Below, piece after piece: positions 13,143-23,399 of a stretch of DNA of 64,000 nucleotides (position 1 is the first letter of the stretch; each line of letters starts with the position of its first letter). The translations under genes were made by a program, and so were the position numbers. The notes beneath the pieces are model-generated. The model did not search any database, was not told the DNA's origin, and saw nothing but the letters and a program-made list of their open reading frames with translations. The stretch is from Anopheles merus (taxonomy: Eukaryota; Arthropoda; Insecta; Diptera; Culicidae): positions 25,866,460-25,930,459 of the forward strand of contig NC_054082.1 of assembly GCF_017562075.2 (NCBI RefSeq), read 5' to 3'.

Positions 13143-16100
13143 TCAGGGAATATCATCCTTGAAGGCAATCTTTGGAATGCGCTTCGATTCGTACAGCTTG
13201 AGGAATATGTTCAACGCCACCTTCAGATTCCACGACGACTCCTCCAGGCACCGTTTGCACCAGGCCCGATTCAATTGAGTGAGCTCCTTGAAGACGATCA
13301 TTGCGTTCTCCCGATCGTTATCGTCACATTGCATGGAAGTATCCTGCACAGGGAAAACGATTACATCAACTGCACACTATAAATTGAAGAACGTTTCACT
13401 TACGATTCCATTCTCCGCCACCGGCGTCGCCTCGTTCCGCCGTCCGAACGCGTCATTGCCTTCCTGCGTCATGCTGTACATGTGCAGCATATCATTGTGG
13501 ATCTTGTACTCGATCGCATCGTGAAACAGGTTCGTGCCCATACCGCACGGCTGCAGGTACCAGGTGCGGGTAAACCCAATGTAGCTTACATGCCCGAGCG
13601 CACTCACTTCGTCCTCGTGCATACGACCGTGCACCGTGATCATGACGCGCTCGGGCGTAAACACGGGCACATCGATACGGAACGAGTAGAAATCGAACTC
13701 CGTCTTGGGGAAGGACGTCAACACGTACCCGATACGCTCGTTGCCGACGATCAGCTTGGACACGGCCCGGTCCAGACTGTCCTTAAACTGCAGCAAATTA
13801 CGGCTGTGCTGGGCGTAGCTGGCTTGCCGGTCCAGCTGCGCATCCAGCTGCTGCCCCGACTGCTCGATGTCAAAGTCACACGTCATCGAGAACTGTGCCT
13901 TTGGGTGGTACAGCTCCTGCAGGTCACCGCGCTGGAACGAGTCGAACAGCGCGAAGTAGTGCTTCACGAACGATTCCGCAAACTTGTACGCTTCCGGTGT
14001 GCAGAGATAGTTCTGGCAGTAGGTGAAATTCCCGAGCAGCGTACGTCCATCCAGCTGCTGCAGCATACCGAAGTACTGCCTAACCTTCCGCACGTACTCC
14101 ACGCTGGAGCGCATCGTGCCGCACAGTGGGTTATTGTCCAGGAATAACTCCGTAATGTTGTTCCACGGAACGCCTTGCAGGTCCGAGATTTTCGAAAGCT
14201 AAACGAAAGGACACGTATTAGTACCATGCTGCGGTACGGTGTGATTCAAATGTCAATAACGGTTCGTTTTGAAATGTTTTAAGAACGGGTGTTTGTGAAA
14301 TATTTCACCGTACCTAACTTTTCAAACGCACTGTACTAAAACCGAACCGATGTAACGCATCAAATATTCTGAGCGCAACGGAAACTTACCGCATTGTAGC
14401 GCAGATCGAGCGACACCAGCTTGTAAAACTTGGACAAGCTTTCCAGCGCGGCACAGTTCCGAAGACCATTGTTCCGCAGCCGCAGCACCAAACAGCTGTT
14501 GCCGTACTTCCGGGCAGCAAACTCCAGCACGTACGCGAGCGTGCTCGGGCTTTTCGCGCAAAAGTCAACCACCATGCACTCGTTCAGCTCATCCTGCATC
14601 GAGCACAGGTCCAGGCAGCCCAGCTTGAACCGTTTGTTAACGAACCGTTCCAGCTTGCGCAGCGGCTGCACATCGGCGTCGCTCGCTTCGGCAACGTTCA
14701 TCGCCAGCGCTAGCTTCAGCACGGTGTTGTGCGCAGGGATCGGCAGTTTCAGCTTTTGCTTCACCAGAAACAGCAGCGCATCGAAGCAGTTTTGCACGAG
14801 AAACTCGTCCTGCTTGGAGTAGGTTTTGTAGTAGCAGGGGTAGAACGCATGCTTGCCCAGCAGATGGAACAGCCCGTCCAGAATGTCCTGCTTGTTGCAC
14901 ACACCGTTATGGTGCACCGTCACCTTATGCCAGTGGGGTGTTATGTTGTACTTTTGAAAGGCGCCCGGGTTCAGGTCCGCTTCCGTTATCACCGTCCCGG
15001 GGGAGGTTATTTCCACTTCCTCCTCTTCCTCCGCATCGTCACGCACCGCTTTGGTCGTGACGGTTTGGGTCAGGTTGGAGTCCTACGAGACGGGATGAGC
15101 AAATAAAACAAAAAGATTTACTCAATGAGCGAATTATTAAACCGATTCCCTAACGCATTCTTACCAGCTTTAACAGGTTCGGGAAAAAGCTGCGTATAAT
15201 TTTCTCATAATCAGGCACATCGGTTAAGTTGTTCCCCTCCACGTACAGCTCCACCAGCGGGATGTCCTTCAGCAAACGGAGCGAGCTCGGATGTTTGATA
15301 CGGTTGCCTCGCAAGTCCAAGCTGATCAGTTTCGTATCCTTCAGCGCAGCCAGCAGCGACATGTGGCTGATATCGTTGTTCGCGAGCCGCAAACGGGAAA
15401 TACACGCATTGCCGTCCATGGCCTGCGCAATCGCCGAACAGACCACCTCAAACTGGGCCCGGTTGCCTAGGTACACGCAGAGCTCCCGCAACGAGGCATG
15501 CTCCGCAAAGCTGTCCAGGTTCAGCACCGCAATGTCACCGTACTGGGCCGCATTATCGCACCGCTCCTGTACCGCCTTCGTAATGGTTTGGCGCGGGAAT
15601 ATCTGCCCCGTGTGGAACCGGGCCGCCCCGAGCCGTACGCTGATTGGAAGCGCCATGCTGCCCGCCTTTAGCTGCAGGCCCTCCTCGAACATCTTCAGCA
15701 GCACCTGGCTGCACATTCGCAGCAGGAAAAAGTCCGCATTCGCGTGGCGCCGATACGCCACAGGGAAAAAATCACAGTACGAGTAGCTGCCGAACAGGGC
15801 TTCCAAAATTTTCTGCCTCGTGCAGCCGTTGCCGTGGTGCACTATCACCTGGTGCCACATGTCCGCTCGGTTCAGCAACGCCCGGTCTAGGGAGAGATTG
15901 GCCGCATTGTACACCGGACCTGCCAGCTTCGGCTCCAGCACGATGTCCAGCTCGCCGGTGCACATTTTTAACGACTGCGGCTTATCGCTGTGCACATTGT
16001 AGAAACTGTTTTCATCGTGCTCCTGCGGTGTGGACTGTTCCAAAACTGCCGTGGCGGGGGCGATAGTAGCAGCTTGGGGGCGTTTTCCCCGCTCCTTGCT

Positions 16101-16208
16101 TTGCATTTCCTGCAGCATATCCTTGATGCAGCTCTCGGTTTCATCGCTTTGCTGATCGAAATCATCTCCCGGTTCCGCCTTCACGAGAGGCGAGTTTTCT
16201 TCGTCCAT
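13143..16208 (-). CDS. Nxf2: Nxf2-type nuclear RNA export factor family protein (duplicated RRM-LRR)
   Basis: Four exons on the minus strand: 16208-15165, 15082-14390, 14198-13404, 13343-13143. All junctions are phase 0 with good GT-AG ends, giving about 910 aa. Domain order: acidic, disordered N-terminus (1-110); RRM-like Tap RNA-binding domain with the WHQVIVHHGNG motif (about 117-195); LRRs (about 225-348); a second RRM-like domain with WHKVTVHHNGVC (about 399-475); a second LRR set ending in LFLDNNPLCG (about 500-605); NTF2-like domain (about 650-820); C-terminal UBA/TAP-C domain with LNRAWCKRCLEESSWN (about 862-905). Nxf1 has only one RRM-LRR unit. The duplication is the hallmark of Drosophila Nxf2, which works with Panoramix and Nxt1 in piRNA-guided nuclear silencing. 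The domains are read directly; the silencing role is inferred from orthology. Starts divergently from the FAM185A-like gene. Confidence 0.88.
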
Positions 16209-16700
16209 TTCGTTCTATTTTCCTTGAATACTAATGCCGACACGGAAGAAATCGAAATCGCTACACCGGCATTTTTTTTAGCTCCGGCAACAACAAAATA
16301 CGCTAAACGAAGCAAAAATGACAACTGTCTGTTGTTAGTGACAGTGCTGCCAGATTGATCAAAAAAGCATTCAAAACTTTGAAAAAGGTTGCAATAGATT
16401 TTAAGAAAGCATTCAAATTCTTTCAACGCATTTGCATCAAGACCAATGCTAATACAAATTACAAAAACGCTGGTTAAAATTGATTTATAAGATTAAGAAA
16501 TAACACAAACATCGAATAAAAGCATCAATATCACACGGAGCACAGTGGTCGCGATGACATCCACGGAAACGTGATGACCGGAAGCCTTCCCACAGTGCGT
16601 GTTTGTTGTTATTCGGATTTTCCTGATCAATACACTTTATTTCACAATCGCACGACGTCCTCCAATTATTGGAAAATTGTGTAACTCAAACACAAAAGAA
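16209..16700. promoter_or_regulatory. Shared divergent promoter region (Nxf2-like / FAM185A-like)
   Basis: 492 bp separate two start codons that point away from each other, so both genes must take their 5' ends from this interval. It contains an AATCTGGCAGCACTG element on the minus strand (16342-16356), close to a core-promoter element found upstream of the SWT1-like gene. I see no convincing TATA box. Confidence 0.5.
16342..16356 (-). promoter_or_regulatory. TGGCANCACTG-type core promoter element
   Basis: Minus strand AATCTGGCAGCACTG, 134 bp upstream of the Nxf2-like start. It resembles Drosophila TATA-less promoter motifs of the TGGYAACR / GGYCACAC class, and shares AATCTGGC..CACTG with the element before the SWT1-like gene. 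Confidence 0.35.
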
Positions 16701-17831
16701 ATGTTATTCCTTACAGTATCCAGGAGTGCAGTTACCTCCTGCCTGCGGTCACGCGCCCTCTCTAGCGGCAGATTCAACTGGGCAGCCATCAAAACGGTAC
16801 AGGAAAAGGTTGATCCGTACACGAAAATACACATCAACTGTGCATACGACCTGAAAATCGTTCCCTATGATCTGCTGGACTGTCCGGACTCAAACCTCTT
16901 GAAGGCAACGGTCAAGCAGGGCAACAATGTGGACAGCTTGGCAGTGAAAATCACCGATAAAACTGTCACCATCACGAGCGACCCGAACGCCGGTGGGTGC
17001 GAATGTATCTTGGAGGTGCCGATCAAGGCGGACCTGCAGATCCGCAACGATGGTAGCACCACCATCGCAAACCTGTACAGCGACGAAATCGACGTCGTTG
17101 GCACTGGTAATATAGAGACACGCAGCCTTCGTTCCACAAACATTCAGCTCTGCAGCACTGCCGGCAATATTGCCTGCCAGGGGATCACGCTGGCGGAAAA
17201 TGTAACGGCCACGACGGTGGGCAAGGGAAACATATTCCTGGACAAACTGCAGGGAGGATCGGTTAGTGCGACTACCGAGGCGGGCAACATTTCGGTCAAC
17301 GCAAGCTACTCGAACCGAAGCACGTTCCAGACGCGGGACGGGGACATGGAGCTGAAAAGCATACACAAGGATTGTACCGTACGATCGAACGGTGGCAAAA
17401 GTCTCACCATGAGTACGTGTGTCATTAATCCTGTGATTAGTTGTACATTAATAAAATATTCATCTCTTATTCCTACAGAGGGCTTCTACGGTACACTAAA
17501 CGCAGACGTTGGGAGCGAAAACGTAACACTGCAACTATCGGAAATGGTCGGTACAAGCAATATCAAAGCAGTGGCCACCAAAACGTTGCATCTAAATCTG
17601 GCCGAAACTGTGTACGACACATCGTCGATCAAGGTGAAATCCACCCAGCTTACGCTCGACAGCTCGATGGACGACAAGGAACATCGACGAGATGGCAACA
17701 GTGCCGTGCTGGGTAAAGCCGAAGCAGAAAACACGTTACACGTCGAAACGAGCGGGTCGGTGGTAGTGCGAAAAATGTCCTGGGCCGATAGCTTTTCTTT
17801 CAGCGGCATGAATCAGATAGAGCAACAGTAA
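16701..17831 (+). CDS. FAM185A: FAM185A-like DUF4097 protein, probable mitochondrial
   Basis: Two exons, 16701-17412 and 17479-17831, joined in phase 1 (ATGA|gtacgt ... cctacag|AGGGC), 354 aa. The first ATG with good context is 16701; the frame upstream has no ATG before it. Residues 1-30 are rich in Ser, Arg and Ala with no acids and contain RALSS, as expected of a mitochondrial presequence. The rest is a repetitive series of short beta strands with the recurring patterns GNI and TRDGDM, typical of DUF4097 beta-helix proteins such as vertebrate FAM185A (about 390 aa). The family's biochemical role is unknown, so I assign none. The 66-bp intron is free of stops and a multiple of three. Divergent from the Nxf2-like gene; convergent with the pacifastin gene. 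Confidence 0.75.
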   Translation: MLFLTVSRSAVTSCLRSRALSSGRFNWAAIKTVQEKVDPYTKIHINCAYDLKIVPYDLLDCPDSNLLKATVKQGNNVDSLAVKITDKTVTITSDPNAGGCECILEVPIKADLQIRNDGSTTIANLYSDEIDVVGTGNIETRSLRSTNIQLCSTAGNIACQGITLAENVTATTVGKGNIFLDKLQGGSVSATTEAGNISVNASYSNRSTFQTRDGDMELKSIHKDCTVRSNGGKSLTMSTCVINPVISCTLIKYSSLIPTEGFYGTLNADVGSENVTLQLSEMVGTSNIKAVATKTLHLNLAETVYDTSSIKVKSTQLTLDSSMDDKEHRRDGNSAVLGKAEAENTLHVETSGSVVVRKMSWADSFSFSGMNQIEQQ

Positions 17832-18028
17832 AAAATCTGCATCGACATGCGCAACGTGCGTCTACTCTCAGGGCAGCATTTGAATGATGGTAGGCTTTAG
17901 TATATTTTTAATTACGCAAATACCCCCAACCTAGCGGATGATGTTTTCTTTCGCAAGAGAGAAATGTCCACTCAGTCATTAAAATAGCATTCAGATATTT
18001 ATGTACCAGATACGAAAGCATCACGCAG

Positions 18029-18034
18029 AATAAA
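18029..18034 (+). terminator. Poly(A) signal of the FAM185A-like gene
   Basis: AATAAA about 200 bases after the stop codon. It falls before the 3' end of the convergent pacifastin coding region, so the two transcripts need not overlap much. Confidence 0.55.
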
Positions 18035-18267
18035 AATAGTGTTTCCCAGTTGCAACACCCATAATTGGCATTTTCCGGAGATGATTTCCTTACGTTTCTT
18101 GCTTTTTAAAAATGTAACAATCTGTAATTATGCCAAATTACAGGGCAATTATATTCACTTGAAAAACAAACCTTATACCCTACATCACATGCAGCTTAAC
18201 AGAAACTGCAATTACTCTAACGACCAAACAACTTCTCCCCCTATGCACTGTCCCGACACACACACTC

Positions 18268-18680
18268 TCACCAGTATCGTGGCATACCAGTCGGGTGAAA
18301 GAAATCCTCCCCGCACAGATCGGTACTACACTCAAACGCACCAGCCCGACCACATTTGCATACGTTGCAGTGGCGGCGAAACACCTTTCCTTCCGGACAC
18401 GGACGACTTCCGTTGCCTTGCTGCCGTTCGATCGCATTCAGCAGGTCAAGGTCGTAGGAACAGATGCGCTGCGTTGAGTTTCCGATTGCCAAACAGTTGA
18501 TGAAGCTCTCGCCGGCTCCCATCGTGCGCCGGTAACGACCGCGTGGTGTTGCTGGTTTGAGGAAATTGATACGTTCAATTTAAAGAGGTAGATAATTACA
18601 ATCACACCGCTCTTACCACTCCTACTGCTGACGGTGAAGGAGAGCAAAACAATTCCCACAATAATTGCAGCGAACTTCAT
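18268..18680 (-). CDS. Small secreted pacifastin-type serine protease inhibitor
   Basis: Two exons, 18680-18617 and 18551-18268, phase 1 junction (AGTG|gtaagag ... aaaccag|CAACACC), 115 aa. Residues 1-19 form a clear signal peptide (MKFAAIIVGIVLLSFTVSS), encoded by exon 1. Residues 73-101 match the pacifastin light-chain pattern exactly: C73-x9-C83-N-V-C86-K-C88-x3-G92-x3-C96-x4-C101, with the diagnostic CNVCKC. Two extra cysteines (C41, C52) lie upstream and could form another disulfide or a worn second domain. Pacifastins inhibit trypsin- or chymotrypsin-like proteases, mostly in haemolymph immunity. By position the P1-P1' pair is Thr98-Asp99, unlike the usual Arg-Lys or Leu-Lys, so protease specificity is uncertain. 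A GATA motif sits about 65 bp upstream of the ATG. Confidence 0.8.
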
Positions 18681-18742
18681 CGCGTGAATGGTTGGGTTCG
18701 TTTGAGGGCGATTTGCAAGAACGGACCAGCTTAAGGCGGGAA

Positions 18743-18749
18743 TGATAAG
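18743..18749 (+). promoter_or_regulatory. GATA-type motif upstream of the pacifastin gene
   Basis: TGATAAG (WGATAR) about 65 bp upstream of the pacifastin ATG. GATA factors drive many insect fat-body and gut secreted genes. Single short match, so low confidence. Confidence 0.25.
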
Positions 18750-18829
18750 CAACTGCATTTAGCAGCATTTTCTAGGCTATCGCTATTCCCGATTCTCGCC
18801 TGTGTTGCGCTACTCTCAATTAATGGCGA

Positions 18830-19725
18830 TAGTAACGGATGAAATACTTTCTACTACGTTTCAAATCATGATTAAATGCTGCAGCATTGATTTTTTTATA
18901 CATTCCACGAAACTCGCAACAGTTTCGCTCTTCATCCGTTCGATACAATCTTTATTACAGTTACAGCATGGAGCTCGATTTTTTATAGCCCAAATCCGAC
19001 TACTTATGCGACTGCTGGCGTTTTCGAAATTAATTCCACCCCCTTCTATCTGGGTCGATGTTGCGCACAAGGCGCTTCGGATGCAACAGATGAGGAGAAT
19101 GGTCGTACGCATTCTTTTTTTTTTTTGTAGCCAAATACGATGGACGATATTGCGAAAAAAAGCGTGGGTCATTTGTCAACATTATAATACAGTTTATTCT
19201 CCGTTTATTCAATCTTTCTGAAAGACTTCAAATTCATGCAGACCATTTTTAATCCAGTCAGGTCGTCCGCCGTTAGCTGTATTTTACAATTACTCTTCCA
19301 TAAGAGCAGATATGTATATGTATGAAAATTCTTCCTATGGCTATTCTGTATCATTCCTGAGCAATTATTTCCATTACCAAAATTCATCCAATTAACATCG
19401 AGAACGCAAGATTGAAACAAAGAAAATAAGTTATTTACCAGTTAGGTGTGGCTGAGCTCGTTGCTGAAGTTGTCCTATTTTCATTGTTGCAACAGGACAA
19501 TAACAACAAATTCTGTAATTTACCCCTGGCTGGATTAAACAAAATAAAGTGAATTCGATGTACAAACAGTGAACGTATAGATTAACAACGTGTACCAGCA
19601 CAAAAGGATAATTCAACAGCGAAATGGCCAGAGACAGCCAAATCAAAACGCAACTCCTACCATATTCCTACATCTTTACATTGAAAGGCACTGAAACTAA
19701 CTACCTATCTAAGTCTAAGGGGTTG
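18830..19725. other. Intergenic / 3' UTR stretch
   Basis: Between the pacifastin promoter and the SWT1-like stop codon. I see no coding exon. The right part (about 19.2-19.7 kb) is probably the 3' UTR of the SWT1-like gene. Minus-strand AATAAA words lie at about 19192-19208, but I cannot assign the cleavage site. Confidence 0.45.
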
Positions 19726-21242
19726 CTAGAAATTGTAATCCGATTGCAGCTCCTCCATCGTACAGGAGTTTAAGTTTGCGACCAACGCTTTCGTCAGCAT
19801 GTTACAATCGTTCGATACCAGCACAACCTGTGCGTCACCGGCAACCGTTTGCACCTGCAGCGCACAGTTTACGATGGAATCATCCGGCGACAGCAATGGC
19901 ATCAGCTCGATTGTATCGTCCCACGGGTGCTGCCCCTTGACGCGTGCATCTTTGGCGCGCAGCATTTTGTGCAGGAATTTCACCACCGGTACAATCTTCG
20001 AGGCTAGCTGCGGCTTTTTGTGCTTCACCGTGTCCAGCTCGTGCAGCACCTTGTACGGTATGATCACGATCGGTTGACGTCCTGCGAATGGAGAGAAGTT
20101 TTTTATTTAAATTTCCATACAAAAGATGGAATACTCCTCTTACCTTTGTATTTCTTCGAAAGAAAGCTCTGAAAGTCCTGATAATGCTCGATGAAAATGT
20201 TGGTGTCAATTACGCAGTAAAAGTAGCTAGGAAACGCACTCAGTCCCTCTTTGTATTTGGTCTTCAGGTCGGACATTGCTTTCTGCGAATCATTGTTCGT
20301 TTCCTTCTGCTTTTCAGCCTTTTTCGGCTGTTCGTTGGTCGATGGTTTTGAGTCGCTCGTCGATTTGTGTTGTACCCTTTTTGGTTCTGGTGAGTAGTCA
20401 AACTCCATACAGTCCATACTATCGTTCGCTGGTATGGGCGGAGAAAGGAGTGCAGCCGGCTCGGGACTGTTCATTTCTACATCATCCACATCCATCTCAT
20501 TGCTGTCTGCTACAGTAGATGTGCTTGTTGCTACACAAGCTGCCCCGGTGCCAGTTGTAATACTGACGGGTTTGGTGGCTGCATGTGTTACAGCAGCAAC
20601 GGGGATAGTGGCAGGAACGGTGGCAACACGAGTAACAGTAGATGTAGAGCTAGACTGTTTAAAGCTTGATGGTAATGCTAGCTTTTTCTTTGGAGGGCTG
20701 TCCCCATTCGGGGCGGTACGTTTCAGCGGGACGCTTGTCACAGCCTTTGCCTTTTTTTGCTCCTCTACCTCCTGGTGCAGGGCGGTACAAAGTTGCTCCA
20801 GTCTGGCCTGGGCCGATCCGGGCCGGGTACCGTACAGCTCCGCTCGCCATGGCACTGGCAAACCCTTTGCCTTTTTGTGTTTGGCCTTCACAATAGTTGA
20901 CAGCGGTTTGTCCGCTTTGCTCGAAACGCTGGCAGTGTTGGGCAGTTTGCTAGGTATTGTAGCGAATCGGCCCGTCTTTGCTTCGTTGGCCACTTTCGTT
21001 TGTTTTGTGTCCAGTGCGGATGTCGTCACTGTTACCGGTGTGCCCGGTTTGGGTGATTGGAATGAATGACTTAAACGGTGCGCTATTTTTGATTGCGGTG
21101 TTGCCGCTTTGAACGAGGGCCCAACGGAAGGCGAAGTTGCCTTCCAGCGGTCCGCCCCTTGCCATTCCGGAGATCTCATCCTTTTAGCTTCCCGCGGCGA
21201 TTCCGGCGTGGTGGGTGGTGCTTCCTTTCGTTTAGAGCTCAT
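19726..21242 (-). CDS. SWT1: SWT1-like PIN-domain RNA endoribonuclease
   Basis: Two coding exons, 21242-20144 and 20081-19726, phase 1 (TACAAAG|gtaagag ... ttcgcag|GACG), 484 aa. The start MSSKRKEAPP is the first ATG in frame after a likely 5' UTR intron. Residues 1-335 are a low-complexity, Lys/Ser/Pro-rich, probably nuclear and disordered tail. Residues about 340-484 form a PIN nuclease domain: CVIDTNIFIEH (Asp346), IPYKVLHELD (Glu381), LLSPDDSIVNC (Asp433/434) and VLVSNDCNML (Asp458) supply the expected acidic metal-binding set. The ending CTMEELQSDYNF matches the SWT1 family better than SMG6. SWT1 proteins are thought to be nuclear endonucleases in mRNA quality control. Unlike vertebrate SWT1 (about 900 aa), the protein stops right after the PIN domain. 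Confidence 0.78.
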
Positions 21243-21725
21243 CTTTGCCGTGTGATACGTTCGGCACGCCGCATTACCATACGGAACAAGTATTGTGATC
21301 TGACTAAGCGGCTGCGCTTGATTGTCAACTGAAAGAAGAGAAAAGCCGTTGATTGGTTGGAAAAATTGACTGTCCAAATAAAAACACCATTCCTCGCTAA
21401 CTACACCAACCAGCATGTTTTAGTGTATCCTTTGCATCTCCTTCTGCTTTCTGGACACAAAGTTTTTTGCACATGCGTAACCAGCGTAAACCAGCGTTTC
21501 CTCAGTGTGGGGCAATGGGTTTTCCTTTGAATAAAACACCACAGTAACACACATCTCTTTATAACGCACAATATGATGGTGCCATCTTTGCTTACCTATT
21601 TCGGGGACAATGCTGTGTACCACCACTATCGGGAAAACATCGAGATTTTTATGAAAATCTGAACATACCGCACTTTTATTTGTACACAAAACGCAGACTT
21701 TATTGGCACTGACGAAGGTAAACAA
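21243..21725 (-). other. 5' UTR of the SWT1-like gene with a probable intron
   Basis: On the minus strand a strong acceptor (tttctcttctttcag) ends near 21330 and a consensus donor (gtaagc) starts at 21595. This suggests a non-coding first exon from about 21.72 kb to 21596 and a UTR intron of about 265 bp. Joined, the exons stay open in the coding frame but contain no in-frame ATG before MSSK. Confidence 0.5.
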
Positions 21726-21744
21726 AGCGCCGAACTGTCAAAAC

Positions 21745-21755
21745 CAGTGTGGCCA
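21745..21755 (-). promoter_or_regulatory. Motif-1-like core promoter element of the SWT1-like gene
   Basis: Minus strand TGGCCACACTG, one base off the Drosophila Motif 1 consensus YGGTCACACTR, within about 30 bp of the inferred transcription start. This fits a TATA-less housekeeping promoter. Confidence 0.45.
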
Positions 21756-21899
21756 GATTATTTTGGAAGATTTCGGGAGAAGCACCAAAATTGTATCTGT
21801 AGTTTTCGTTATGAGTTTCAAATTGTATCGAAAGTTATGGGTATGTTTTGAAATGTTAAGCGAAGTGGGGGTGGGGGTGTAAATCTGAACGAGAAAATA

Positions 21900-22102
21900 C
21901 TTCTTCTTCTTCTTTGGCACAACAACCGCTGTCGGTCAAGGCCTGCCTGTACCCACTAGAGAAGTGGACTTGGCTTTCAGTGACTCATTGTTATCATACC
22001 AGGATAGTCAGTCCTACGTATGGGAACACGGTCTATTCTTGACTTGAACCCATGACGGGCATGTTATTGAGTCGTTCGAGATGACGACTGTACCACCAGA
22101 CC
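21900..22102 (-). mobile_element. tRNA-like SINE (SINE200-type), copy 1
   Basis: On the minus strand it starts GGTCTGGTGGTACAGTCGTC (A-box-like), has GGGTTCAAGTC (B-box-like), and ends in the tail (GAA)n. It aligns along its length with the copy at 34311-34509, so it is a dispersed element of about 200 bp. The boxes indicate a Pol III, tRNA-type head. I see no target-site duplication. Confidence 0.75.
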
Positions 22103-22832
22103 TGGAAAACCCTGGAAAATACAGTCAGTCCAAAATCTATTCGTCTAGGGTAACTGTACCTCACCCATATAACCAAGATACCGAAAACGCCACCAATTTC
22201 TTGTACTAAAAATCCAGTTCCATCAAACAAAGCTAAAAAACTATCAGTTTGGTGGGTTAAGCCACACGGCCACAGAAGCAGCCACCACTTCAATTTTGTT
22301 GAAGTCAGATTTTTATGCACGGGCAATTTATTTGCTCAACATGTTTCACCTGTGTTAAAAATGTTATTTATTTGTGCAAAGAAAGCAATTAAACGTTTAA
22401 GTTGGTTTGTTGTAAAACATTCATGTGTAATATGTGTATATGTGTGTTTGTTTACTTGCGAATGAACTCTTCCATTTCGCTGGTCAGTGCATAGTTTATA
22501 GACTAATAATATTGCTTAAGTTGAAGTGCAGTGATGTAAGTGAATAAATTTAATCAACCGAGGAGTTCAAATCCTGTCCAGCATATTGACCTAAACCAAA
22601 CCTTGACCAAACTTTTCCTCAAAGCATTTTTGGAAAAGGTGGGTTAAGGGTGGACAAGATAAATACATCGGATCGGAACTGGAAGCTCCGATTGTTCTAA
22701 AATTTGGTAGGTTAACGACTGAATCGACCACCACAAACCCACGTGGGTTTGAAGTGGTTTTACAGTGGGTTAAGGACGATTTGGTTATTTGGGCACTTTT
22801 CATGAAAGTGCTCAAGTGAGACCCCAAGTGCC

Positions 22833-23104
22833 ACAAATCCACTAAACGACCACTAAACGGCTTCTAAACGACTCAAGCACTCTACCTAAACGGAATATAG
22901 AAAGACTTCGTTTAGCAGACGGCAAACGACTCATGCATTCTAAAAATAGCAAAAAAGCTGGTGGCGTCATCTGTTTGTGGGATACCCAACCAGTTGAGCT
23001 TCCTCGCTTGGAGGAGAGCTTTCTCATTTCCTCTGTACTGTTGTATGGTTTCGCATTGAAGTTATGCATCGCTAGAACTAGAACGGCAATACGATTGTTT
23101 AAAT
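22833..23104 (+). repeat. 270-bp direct repeat, copy 1
   Basis: Begins ACAAATCCACTAAACG and ends ACGATTGTTTAAA. Roughly 85-90% identical by eye to 23400-23666, with small indels. ACTAAACG-like words recur at its left end. No coding capacity; probably a fragment of an undescribed dispersed element. Confidence 0.7.
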
Positions 23105-23399
23105 ACTAAACTCCAATGGAAACCACCAGTACTGAAGCAAGTGAGATTTGAGTAATGGTCGTTGGTGTTGATACCCATGTATCTGACCACACGACCATTC
23201 ATATAGATTTTTGCTCGGAAAGTTAGAAGGCTATATAATAGGTATAATAGCGAAACACATTGCAAGAAAAGGATAGCAATATAATGATGAGTTGTAATAC
23301 GCCATCTATTGATCAAACCAATGAAGCTGTGGAGCTTTCATTTTTTTTATATGGATATTCAATTTTTCAGTCGTTTAAGCTTAATCTGTGGCGCTTGGG

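Noticed and set aside
13482..14147. 221-codon plus frame
   Set aside because: Antisense shadow of Nxf2-like exon 3, which has clear homology on the minus strand.
20434..21069. 211-codon plus frame
   Set aside because: Antisense shadow of the disordered N-terminal part of the SWT1-like gene.
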